A stretch of 64,000 nucleotides of DNA, taken from Ditylenchus dipsaci. Its lineage: Eukaryota; Nematoda; Chromadorea; Rhabditida; Anguinidae. Location of the stretch: contig SADC01000684.1 in the NCBI GenBank assembly GCA_004194705.1, positions 21,043-85,042 of the forward strand, in the 5' to 3' direction. The position numbers were made by a program, and so were the translations under genes. Below are positions 1 to 12,600 of the stretch, in pieces; position 1 is the stretch's first letter, and each line of letters starts with the position of its first letter. The notes under the pieces were generated by a model. That model was not told the DNA's origin and did no database searches. It was given only the letters and a program-made list of their open reading frames with translations.

Positions 1-675
1 AGCATCCAGCACAGCCCCTTTTTCTTTCAACTGTCCGAATGGAAATTGTATTTTCGCAGACTTGTAGAATGTAACAGCTGCCACCTGCACTCGACTGCTA
101 AAGTCTTCGTCTGGCAGACGTTTACCTTGAAATTAGTTGATGTACTATTTACCCGAAACTTATTTCAAGGTATAATTTAGACAAAAATCTATAATTTGTA
201 TACAACTGCTTACCAAATCAACTGCAAATTGCAACTGAAAAATCAAATCAACTGAAACAACCAAATCTGAGCAAGCAACCTGTTTGGAGAATTCATCAGC
301 CACACTCTGTGAAGTGTCAATGATGAACATCAAGTCTACTTTGCATTCGTCGTTGAGGAATGATACTGTGGGTGCGCCTCTTCCATATCAAATTTGACAG
401 TAGGATGCAGGGTTGTGGTTGTAGGCGAAGCACTAGTCACTGCAGTCTGCTCGTCAAAAGGTGAGGATGGTGAAAAGTAGAGGGATTCTGGGTACTTGCA
501 TCTGTTGATTGCTTATCCCCTTCTTCTGGCTTTTTCAAAACTATCTTCAGGTTGGCTGCGTCACTCGCGCCAGTATTGGAGATGTCAACGACGGAATCCA
601 TGGCCAGGGCCATCTCAGGTAGTTTGGAGAACACGTTGCTTACTCCATTCACAGACACTTTTCTACGTTTTTGAC
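1..675 (-). CDS. Exons 16-17: linker and VWA domain 5 (truncated by window)
   Basis: Exon 16 (675-280) encodes a Lys/Pro/Thr linker, then [20 protein letters not shown] with an intact DTSQS MIDAS. The frame changes twice in homopolymers between about 470 and 370. The exon ends at a GTTGCT donor. Exon 17 begins near 125 with [20 protein letters not shown] and runs off the window start. The remainder of this domain and the C terminus are outside. Confidence 0.55.
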
Positions 676-3600
676 CTGTTTTGCACTCAAATATTTGATG
701 ACGAGTTGAGGAAAGGAAACGCTGAATATAAGAAATAAACGTTCTTACTAATTAAAATTTAATAGGATATTTGATTGGTCGATCTAATCGGTCAAGTTAG
801 TCGGTGCGCACTTCATCTTTTTTTCAAGTTAACAACGCAACTGCGGTTTTTCTTTCGCGTATTTTGACCACGAATATAACGTCAAATACGTTTAAAAGAC
901 GATTGTAAATTCAAAAAAATAATACATAATAAATAACATAAATTATATAAAAAAATGTTGAACATTGGAATAAAAAGGGGTTAAACATTTTCTGTCACAA
1001 ATTCACTTTTTTGTCCCTAGATTACTTCTTTTTATCCCAGATTTCAGTTTTGTATTTTTTTTGATGGTTTTCGTGCCTTCTCTGCAAATTGATAACACCA
1101 TGGTGTAGCCCTGCGATCCTAGTTTTTAACGAGGTATGATTTCGTGCAAGTTCTTTTTAAAATGTGAATTTAAACAATTTAAATTATGGACCAAGTCAAA
1201 AAAATATTTTAGTTCATACTTTTAATTTTTTGTTTTACATTAATAAAATATCTTGTACGAAATTGCACTCACTTAAAACTGAGGTACTTCTGCTGTTCAC
1301 CCTGTCAACCTCCTAATTTTCGAAAAGAGACTGAAAAATACGTCTTAAACTACTTTTTTCTATTTCATACGAAACAAAAACATTTCTTAAAGGGGAATGG
1401 TCACTAGAGATGAAGACAGGACAGGATCCTGTCCTGGTCCTGGTCCGTCCTGTTCGAAATTTATTAATAAAACAAAATCCTGGTCCTGGTCAAATTAAAA
1501 AATCCTGGTCCTGGTCCTGGTATTTTGGCCAATCCTGGTCGTCGAATTTGGTAAATATAAATGGTATATTTTCGAAACGTCATCTTGAAACTTGAAAAAA
1601 AAGTTTAGTTTGTTGATCTTAAAGCCTCGTTCGCCTCCACCAAAGCGCTCAACGTCTTTCTTCGAACGCCACAGTCAATTTTTTGAGGAATTGAGAAAAT
1701 GTCTTTTGATTCAACCATGATGGAAGTACAGTCTTACTACATGTCAAAGTGTATTCCAACAGATCAAGATCCCTTAGACTTTTGAAGGAACTACATTTAG
1801 GGAGTTCAACATTTTACTGTTCGATATTTTCTAGATTAACGAAGCGATCTATCCGGTGTTGTCTAAGCTTGCACGTCGTTTCCTGTCTGCTACAGCGACA
1901 AGTCAACCTAGTGAGCAAGTCTTCTCCGTTGCCAGAGATGTGTACGACTACAGCCGAAGTAACTTGAATCCAGAAAAAGCAGAAATGTTAATCTTCTTAA
2001 ACAAATTGCTCCCATTGTTGAAGTATTGTTATTGAACATGTTTATGTAATGAATGTAGAAAAGTGTCAATAAAAATTTTGCTGGCAGTTTAAACCGGATT
2101 TCTGGAATTTAACGAAAATCCTGGTTTTTGGACCAGGATCCCGACCAGGATCCTGGTTTTTAGAATTTCTAATCCTGGTCCTGATCCTGGTCTTGGACAG
2201 ACCATAAAATCCTGTCCTGAAATCCGTCCTGGTCCCGTTTCTTCATCTCTAATGGTCACCTGTTTTTTGAATTTGTCCCCGCCAACTTTTAAAAAATTTT
2301 CTTGTATCGTATTGAACAGAATAAATAGTTTCAGACGTATTTTTGAGTCACTTTTCAAAAATTAGGGGATGGCGGGTAAGTAGCAGAAGTACCGAAACTA
2401 GAATTTTAGGGCTATACTTTTTAAGAATTTTAGGGCTACACTTTATTTTCACTTTGTAAAAAAGAAAATTAAAAATCAAAAAGAGAAAAAAAAGGCCAAA
2501 AAATTGGGACAAAAAGAGTTTAACCCATAAAGTGTCCTTCTATTTTGCCGGCAATGGCTAGGGGAAATTTGCCAAACGTATGTTTTGCCAAAACGAAATG
2601 TGCTAAAACAAATCACCAAACGAAAATTGCCAAATCACATTTCGCTAAGACGAAATTTCCTAAACTGATATTTGCCAAGAGTAGGTTTCACCTAAGACAA
2701 ACAGGGTAGCAATTTAGCGTTGAGCAAACTTTTTGAGGTCAAATCCACGATTGGGAAATTTCATTCGGGCAAATTCCGCTTTGGCAAGTTTGGTTTTGGT
2801 GAATTTAAATTGAAAATTTTCGGTTTGGCAATATTCCTTTTGGTGAATTTCGTTTCGGCAATTTTCGTATTTGGCAAATTTCGTTTTCGCCAAGTTCCCC
2901 TAGCCCCGGCAACGGCTAGATAATAAGAACTCCTAACTTCTCTTATAACAAAGATTAGTTATTAAATACAGTAATTTGAGTTTGTAATCATCAAAACTAA
3001 CTTACTTCATACCCTCCTCTACTTTTTCTGTTGAACACCTGTAGATTCAAAGAGCTTAGACGTGGAGTATCCGCTTTTGCATTTGTAGTATCCGAGTCTT
3101 TTGGTTTAACACTGAGTTTGACACTCTGTGTCAACAAAATGAATGCAGCAGTCTCATTTTCTAACTCCAATATAGATTTCATGCCTTCGTTCAAGTCCTC
3201 CAAAAAGTTGATTCCACTACTATTTATACCAGAAGGAACACAACAAGGGCCAGTCGAGCAGTGGAGCGATGGAAGTTTTCCACTTCCAATTTGGCTGTGT
3301 TTAGGGCAATAGTCAAGTTTCCACTAAATAGCTATATAAATGACGTGAGTAAGGGGGTAAGGGAATGCAACCCTGAGTAAGGGAATGTAACGCAACCTGT
3401 TATGTTGCTGTTCAGTCAGCGTTGTACCACCCTCCAACCTGTCTATGGCAAACAGGGCATCATCTCTGGAAATAGAGGTCCTTAATGAAATCATAGGGCT
3501 GTCAGGGTAGAAGTGTTGGCGAGCAAGATAAGAGCTAATCGAATTCTTCGCTCATAATTATCTGCCATTGCCTGTCTGAGTAGGTCTTTAACAGCTTGCT

Positions 3601-6600
3601 TCTTACGACCAATCTCTTCCTGATTGCCGGTAGACAGGTCAAGTACAAACACCAGATCGATCATGTCTGGATAATTTATGATTTTATTCATTCAATTATG
3701 AAGGATGTTTGCTTTTCCTCCTATTTTTGAAGCTAGGCAAATGGCCATTTTGCAAACAGCCATTTTGAAATGCGCGGGCCTTATTCCGTTATATGGCTTA
3801 TTACAGTAGCTTTTTTTTTTGGGGGGGGGGGGGGTATATGACAGTAGCGTCAAAAATTTCTCTATTATTTTTAACAGTATGTTTTTTACAGTGAGAGTAA
3901 TAATAATAATTTTTTGTTATCTATATGGATTAGTAGCATACCGTTTTAATTTCCTCTATTAATTCCCATGGTGAGTGAATATTGAAAATACAGGGTGTTT
4001 CAAGAAATCCGCAGGATTTGAAAAGGCTATAACTTTTTTTCTAGGTCGAATTTCGAATTTCTGTTTCCCGCCATCGTTTTTTCTTGACGGGGCAATTTGT
4101 TAACTGTATAATGTTAAAAATAGGATTTTTGCTTGGTCCCCCTGTGGTTCTGGTCCTGGTCTGTGGTGGCCCCTTGATGGCTAAAACCCGAACCACAGGG
4201 AGGACCAAGCGAAAATCGTATTTTTGACATTATACAATTAACGCAAGAAAGAGAAACGATAGGCGAGAAAAACAGAAATTCGATCTAGAAAAAAGTAATA
4301 GCCATTTCAAATCCTGCGGATTACTTGAAACAACCCTGTATTTCCCCTATGCTGAGAAATAAGTCCATATGATGTGGAGTTATTAGAGAGTGGATACCAA
4401 AATTTTTCATTGGCCCCAGCGCCGGTGCTGAGCGCCGGCCCGACGCTGTTTTTCCCCCGGGCAGCGGCCGGAACGAACTGGCTATGGCCCATCCTTGGTC
4501 TTTTATATTCATGAAAGGCTTGCCTTCATCACAATTTTCTATCTTAGTCAAAGCTTTTGCCAACCAACTCCAAATGTTCTACTTTCTCCAAGCTGCTCAG
4601 GGGTTCACTTGAAACTGGACCTGCTAGCTTTGCTCTTGCTTCGGCTAGTTTGCTGGGTGGCAACGTGCAAGCAGCTAAAATTATATGGTTTTAACACTCG
4701 GAAAGCCATGCGTAGTAATTGCTGCGTCGGAAGCAGAATTTCACGCTCTACACGATGGTACTTTTATCTATTTTTTATTTAGACATTAAACGAGCCTATA
4801 TTAAATGATTTTAAAATTGGTCGAAAACGGCCCTCCAAAAACAACAATTCGGTTGATTCATTCATGTGGTACTCACCCAAATTTTATACTTTTTCTAGAC
4901 GTTTAGCATCTTAAAGTGATGGGCATGAAACAGGGCTATCGAATAGGTGCAAGCATCCCAAGGCAGTAAGTGGTGAAGATCCTGGACATATATGCATTTA
5001 TAGGCTAAAATCCAGATTTCTGAAAAATCACAATCCACTCACTAAAATTCTCATAAACTTTTCTCAGACCACTTCCAACCATTTTTCTCAGGCCTATCAG
5101 ATAGCACAGCTTCAGGGCTACACAATGAGCACTAATAAGCCGTATGGTGAAGAAAAAAATATTGCCCAAAAGTCGATTCTCCACTTCAGGGTTGGCTATC
5201 GTTGTCGGATGCTAGATTTCAACAAACATGAAGGAATGTAAAGAGGCAAAAACACGACAAAACCGAATATCATTTTTCAGCCAAATACATATGCAACGTC
5301 ACAAAAACAACACAACTCATCACAAAGCTGGCAGAACCAATTGATGACTGGACAAAAGCAGAAAGAGCAAAATCGAACACTGGATTGCAAAACTTTTTCG
5401 CAGATATCAGGCCACTACGACAGGTTTGAGAAGAAATGCAAACGTATTTATTATCATTGAATTTAGTCTTCACAACAAAATGAATGCGACCACGAAAGAA
5501 TCTCCAAAGTGGTGCCATATCTGCAATAAGGTGGGAAGGGGTGACCGCGTACGCAGCTGCAGCAAATGTGAGAAACTTGCTTGTGAAGACCACATCGTGA
5601 TGCTAGTGCTTTGCACCAAGTGCAGCCGTGTGGGAGAAGATGAGCATCTACATCTGCCGAAGCCTGTCGCTGCCACTGGTTATTGCCAAGTCTGCAAGCA
5701 ATGAGTCGAAAACGCTGTAGCAGGTGTCAGAAACATTACTGCAGAAAGCATCAGCACAAAACAAACGAAGAAAAATGCGATCAGTGCAGATAAGTTGTGT
5801 TGTTTTGTGACGTTGCATATGTATTTGGCTGGAAAAATGATATTCGGTTTTGTCTTGTTTTGCCTTTACATTCCTTCATGTTTGGTTGAAATCTAGCATT
5901 CCGAACGATAGCAATCCCTGAAGTGGAAATCGACTTTTGGCAATATTTTTCTTCTTCACCCACGGCTTATTAGTGCTCATGTGTAGCCCTAAGCTTGTGC
6001 TATCTGATAGGCCTGAGAATGGTTGAAGTGGTCACTGAGAAAAGTTATGAGAATTTTAGTGAGTGGATTTGTGATTTTCAGAAATCTGGATTTTAGCCTA
6101 TAAATGCATATATGTCCAGGATTTCACCACTACTGCCTTGGATGTTGCACCTATTCGATAGCCTGTTCATGCCCATCACTTTAAGATGCTAAACGTCTAG
6201 AAAAAGTATAATTTGGGTGAGTACCACATGAATGAATCAAACCGAATTGTTGTTTTGGAGGGCCGTTTTCGACCAATTTTAAATCATTAATATCTCGCAA
6301 TTTATGTCTAAATAAAAAAATAAAAGTACATCGTGGTAGAGCGTGAAATTCTGCTTCCGACGCAGCAATTACTACGCATGGCTTTCCGAGTGTTAACAAT
6401 ACCGAAAAGATAAAAGAAAGCAAGGGTCTATCCTGAATCAGGTTTCATAATATACCTTGGTAAACATTCCAACGTACCCCCCACCCTTTTTTTTGTGAAA
6501 AATGCCTTAGCTCTTGTGTTTTCTCAAACAAGGCATATATTAGAGCCTAAATGTAGGATGGCGCTGAAACAGAAATATTACTAACTAGTAAAGCAGCACT

Positions 6601-9600
6601 TGTATGTTCAACAACTGCCCGACTCTAGCATCTACATACACGTGGAATATGTCTCCTCCGCTCAGCGTTTTCAAGCGCTCAAACTTATTGTTTGGGATTC
6701 AGGGTAACAGCAAATGCCTCACTAGGCAGGTTGAACAGCTGATCGGCTGCAGCATTCAGTTCCGCATCATTATCACGTCCATTTATACCACTCCATGCAA
6801 CAATGACCAGTAGACGAGAATCTGATCGTCTGTGAGCTGTAATCTCCTGCAAGTGACCAAAATGGGTCAGAATTCGGAGATAAACCAACCTTAATTGGCT
6901 TTTTGGATGCCTTTAGTAAAGGAGTGAGGTTCGGATCGAACTTATAGCTGCAATGGCTTCCATAAACTGAGTTTTGGAAGAGTTTTGAGAGAAGCTGATC
7001 TCTATATTGGCATCCTAAATCAAAATAGTTAGTAGTTTCTTCTAAAGGGTGTCCAAACAAACTAAAGCATTTCTTAACTTTGTTTGAATTCATATTTCCT
7101 TTTTAAGTTTAATTTCATAATGGTCACGTCGATATATTTTCTGTGTTGAGTTGAACATTTTTAGTCATGGCTTACTATATTTGTTGGCTGAGTCTCAAAA
7201 AAATTTGGTGTTCCCCGTTGCGAGGAGACCTTTGACAAAAAATTCCAAAAATGCTTTGATTTTTTCGGTACACTCCGTATCCAGTGTGGGGGGTCTAAAA
7301 TTACATATGTTTATTTTAAACTTTAAGTCTCAGCAGCCGGCGATAGCCCTTAGAAAACTACCGCCGCTGATGATAATTGAAAATTTCGAATTAAAAGGAC
7401 CAAAAAGAGCATTTTTTAAATTTAATCCAGTTTTTTTAAAAAAGGATCAAGCTCATGTTTGACACTCTCCATTCAAAAGTTGATCTGTAAAATAGGTCTT
7501 GTAGCTATTGATCTACCCTACAAGATAGTGTATGTCTCGTTCATGGAAATTGAATTATTTGCTAAGTTTAGGGCTAGCAAACCAAAAGGTCATGAAGCGA
7601 GTCTTCCGGAACTATTAAATTAAGTTGTAGTGCAGTGGCTGTGTTAGATCTGTGTCGATCTGGCAATGTCAAGCACGTTGGGCTCGACTAGTTGATCGTT
7701 CAAATTTTGGAAAATCAATTTGCAAACTGGGGTTCGCCCTTTTCGCGCCGAGTTTTTTCGCGCCCGCCCTTTTCGCGCCCGCCCATTCGCGCCCTAGGAC
7801 AAATGGCGCCCGCCCGTTTCGCGCCCGATTTTTTGTCTTGGAAAGACTCCTATCATTGAAAAGCTTCTCCTGTATTCTCACTTCAATTCTGCTGGAAGAT
7901 CGATGCACAACCAAATCAAGTGGTCGTTTATTGGTGTGAATTTGTTTTCTATGTTTCCATTTTGCGCCCTTGGACAAATTGCTACTCGCCCAAAGTTTTT
8001 TTTAATAATAGTCATAACCTTGTTTTTATCGGAATATCGTTTATCGAGAACCACCTGGTACCTCCCCTGAATGGCTTAACCACCTTTAGCATCCAAAAAT
8101 TTGGATTTAGGTGAAAGTACAGGGTGGCGGCAGAAATTCGGCCGATTTCAATCGTCATAACCTTTTTGTTCTGACCGATCCGATCTCGAAAATGGTTTTT
8201 TTGCATTAGACTTCTCTTCGTCCCCGAATTCTTTGGTAATAAACGTTCAAAACACGAATTTTGCTTGTCCACTTGTGGTTTTGGCCCATTTCACGCCCGC
8301 CCATTTTGCGCCCTAGGGCATTTCGCGCCCTAGGAATAGTGGCGCCCGCGCTGAGGTTACAGGTTTAATCCTGTAGCATCAGATCCTTTTTCTTAAATCT
8401 TAGTCATAAACTAATTATTACTGGATCAGCAAGCCCCATGGTGGGTGGCAGAACCACCTGTTACCTCCCCTAAATGGGTATCCACCTCTAACATCCAAAA
8501 CTTTGGTTTCAGCTGAAAGTAATAAAAAAAATCAATGTACTATATCGAGAATCATGTGCGCAAGACGGCCTGATACTTCTCAAAACAGCGACTTGACTTG
8601 CAGGAACAAAGTTCTGCGTAAGTTTCGTACCCGTAGAGTATTCGGTGATGCCCAGGTTAGCAAATGCTCAACCTTCAAAATTTCTACTTGTTCTTGACTT
8701 TATTGTTGGTAAAGTGGTACAACAAGTAATAACACACAAAAACAAATTGAAAGAGATTTCTAACTTCCTATTTCCTTCAACAATTTTTCAGCCTGTAGCT
8801 CTGAAGCCATCTGTTTGCGATATTCATCCATATCCTCCTGTTTGCACGATGGACAGACTTCACGCGAGGCACGTTCAGCAAATTGACAAATGAAGTTACC
8901 ACAGTCGCAGCCATTAGTTTGCTTTGGAACACTCTACAAATTTTTCAGCAAAAAAGTATGATAGCAAATATTCAAATTTACCTTGTCACTAAGTCCAAGC
9001 CAACTAATTGGATCTACTTCCAAACGACTTTTCGTCAGTGCCTCAATTTGCAATTATTCTCTACAAAAAAATCACTTGGGACTAACAGCGAAAAACGGTA
9101 GAGTATTCTCACTTGATTCGAATAAGGCGGTTACTTCCATGACCATGGAGTGAATCGTAGTAAAGCAATCTTTGCTAGCTTATCCTGACTACCTGAAAGA
9201 AAACTTAGATCGCCATGTCGAAAATTGCACTACACCATACCACTTGCTGCCTTGCGAATACCATTGAAAACCTTGAAACGAAAAATTATCATTAGCACAA
9301 GGACAAATAAATTACCAAGATAGTATTTTTCAAACCAATTCAAAATAGGGCTCAAAGAAACAGGCAGGTGCTTTTAGAGATGAGAAGCATTCATCAAGTT
9401 GTAAGATCGGCATACATTATAAAACCACGATTTACGACGCTTAAGACAACGGTTGATTTTCTAAAAAATTTTAAAAGACTAACTTCATGAGCGAACTGAG
9501 CATTATTGTCGTAGTCGAAGACCTGTATCAAAGAAGTTTTAGAGAAATTACCAAGTTCAGAAATGGAAACCTGTTCGAACAATGGCGGTGCATCATGAAT

Positions 9601-12600
9601 GTTCCATCAACGAATATTTTTTCGACCATTATCATCAAATGACTGTAGCTTTTTCGTCCAAAGATGAATATTTTCCCTCCCGCAGTTTTGTCAGCGCATG
9701 AAATAGCTAGCAGCCATTTCATCTGGTTCACGTCCATGAATAGCATCATAAAGACGATATGACTGGGGAACGACGATGCTCAAATCAGACAGGGTTTCCA
9801 AAAACGATGCATGAAAAAGTACCTCTAAAGATGTCGGAACAGAGGCGGCTTGCAATCATCTGAATCTGTTCTGGCTCGCCTAATTCCCTTTTTTCTGACT
9901 TTCACTTGTGCATAGCATCTTGGACTCTGCATGAAGTTCTTGCTGATTTCGGACTTGTGCTAAGATTCCCCTGTTCGCTGTGATACGATTTGTACAAAAA
10001 ATTGGCAATAAAATAATTACCATTGTGTAGTCGTAGCTAGGTGTTTCTCTCATTCCTATAGCAGTGACGGCGATGTGAGAAGGATTTCGATTACATCCGT
10101 GATTTTTACCATTCTGAAATATATTGATAAAAAGTCAATAAAAAAACTCTAATACTTGATGAACTGCCCTTCTTCACTAAACCATGCTTCTTCCGTTGCA
10201 GCCAATCGCTCTCTGATCACACTTGCTGAGACTTTTTCTTGTTGATACCTTTCAGATCACGATGCTTTGTGTACATTCTTCCCTGGTAGGTGTACTTCTT
10301 TTTTTCTGTTTGAAAAGCAGGCATGCAGGCTTGGCTAGTAGAGCTTCCATTTGTAGAATTTCTGATAAAATGAATATGGAGTAGCCAATCAAAAGTATCA
10401 AAAACAATAAGAAAAAAGCACTATATGGGAGCTTTTCGAGTTTCAGACCTCCTAATCAGGCGCAGTTATATTTCCTTGTTATGTTCACTTGTTGGTTTCT
10501 GATACGGATGACCAAAATAAAGTAAAACATTTTAAGAGGCAAGTTATTTTTGGAAATTGTTCTGCATTATCTTCGTGTAGGTTGAGTGAAGCGGTTTAAG
10601 GAAGCAGAATCTCTTACTTGATAGTAACCAGTAGCAGACTTTTCAAAGCATTGGTGCGTAGTTTAAAAAACATTTCCCTCACTTACCAGAAATTTTTGAT
10701 TGGCCAAAATAGACAGCAAACCAGGGTACGGATTCGCATGGCTATATATTACCAAAAACAGCAATTCACCAATATGAATACTTAGTAGGGCATTTACATG
10801 CCTGTCAATAGCCTAAGAATAATTGAAAAGTCAATATAAACGGTGAGTATGATAGCCCAAATGAGTGACTGATACTTTAGATTATAAAAAATAAATTATC
10901 AGTGAAATTTTATTACGATAATAAGCTGTTACGAAAGAAATTCGTTACGAAAATTCGCTGTTACGAAAATGTTCGTTACCAAAACTCGCTGTTACGAAAA
11001 AGTTTCTTACGAATTTTCGCTTTTACGAAAATGTTTCTTACGAATTTTCGCTGTTACGAAAATGCTTCTTACGAAAATGTTTCTTACGAAAGTTCGCTCT
11101 TACGAAAATTCGCTCTTACGAAATTGTCTTGTTACGAAACTTCCTACAGCCATCTTGCACTCTCACTTTTCTTTAGAAAGTCAGCCAAGAATATTCCAAG
11201 ACCAGGTATCTTCAAATTTCAGCTCCAGGGAAAGTGCTGGATCTACCTCTTCTCTTGTAATTCTGAAGTGACTTTTGTTGAATTCTTGTGCTGATTTTTG
11301 GCCTATTCTTGTAGCGCTTGAATTTCTCTATGAGTATTGACCAGGCATTATGTAGATAAACGGCCAGAGTACAAAAAATTCCCATGCTTTCGGTAAAATT
11401 GTAAATTTTTCAAAATGTCCTTATTCGATTCTTTTAATTTTTTACCCGCGATAATTCATTCAAAGGCAAGCAAACGACATACCATCAGAAAGCCCAGACA
11501 AAGTGCTTTCTTATGAGCATAAAAGAAAATGTTGAGCTGAGCAAATTCACTGCTCACCAGCCTGAAGAAAAAATCATCCATTTTTCAAAGAGTCGCTGTG
11601 AGAATTGACATAAAAAAGTGCATTGTACTCTAGCGAGGAGGCCCGGTTTTGCGATTGTCTTGCTCAGCAGGCGTTTTAACTGCCAGGGGCCTATTCCAAC
11701 AGTTGCAAGTTGAAAGTAGAAAGTTGAAAGTTGAAAGTGAAAGTGTTCCAACACTTGAAAGTGAAATTTGTGAAAGTTGAAAGTAGATGGTAAAAATCAG
11801 TGGGTTGAAATAGGTGGTCCGATTTTTTGTGAAAGTTGAAAGTAAAATTTTTTTCGGTTTTGGTCATTTCTAGATGCAATTTTTTCGCGTAGAATCCAAA
11901 TTTGTGGGTATTTTTTACGATTTCGATATGTAATTCGGATCTTTTCATTATTTTTCAACCTCGAGTAGAAACAGGGAATACCTATAAAGTGGTACCCACA
12001 CATCATTATTGTTATCAATTTACCACAGTACCCTTGTCTTAATCCATTATCAGTAACCATGGGGTCCCATTTAGGCGGAATTGCGGAATTTAAATTTCTT
12101 AGTTTGAACCAACCAAACCAAGTGGTCGTCCACTTGGATCAAATTTTTTTTCACGTTTTTAATTTTCCAAACCTGTTTTCTGGACTAATTCGGGGGTGCT
12201 GAAGATGGTTTGATAGTGGTAAAATTCCGTTTTCTCGGGTATTTTTTGAGTTTTGACGTATAATTGATTTTACCAAAACTCGACTTTACCAAAACTCAAA
12301 AATACCCGAGAAGACGCCATTTTACTATTATCAAACCATCTTCAGCATGCCCGAATTAGTCCAGAAAACAGGTTTGGAACATGAAAAACGTAAAAAAAAT
12401 TTCGCACCAAGTGGACGACCACTTGGTTTGGTTGGTTCAAACTGTGAAATCTGAATTCCCGCAAAATGTACGAATTTAAAAATTTAGAAATAGGTTCTTT
12501 TTGGTTATCGGGAATACCCGATTCTTACGCATAAATTGTCTTAGCACGACTGAGGTCGGGTATTCCCGATAACCAAAAAGAACCTAGAAATATATAGGAG

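Noticed and set aside
3812..3834. Poly-T/poly-G run
   Set aside because: Low-complexity tract only. It resembles the ends of the poly-C MITEs, but no inverted partner was found.
5426..5704. Cys-rich open frame considered as a host RING or B-box protein
   Set aside because: It sits exactly between long TTAA-bounded inverted arms and follows transposase-like sequence, so it is best read as a piggyBac C-terminal domain.
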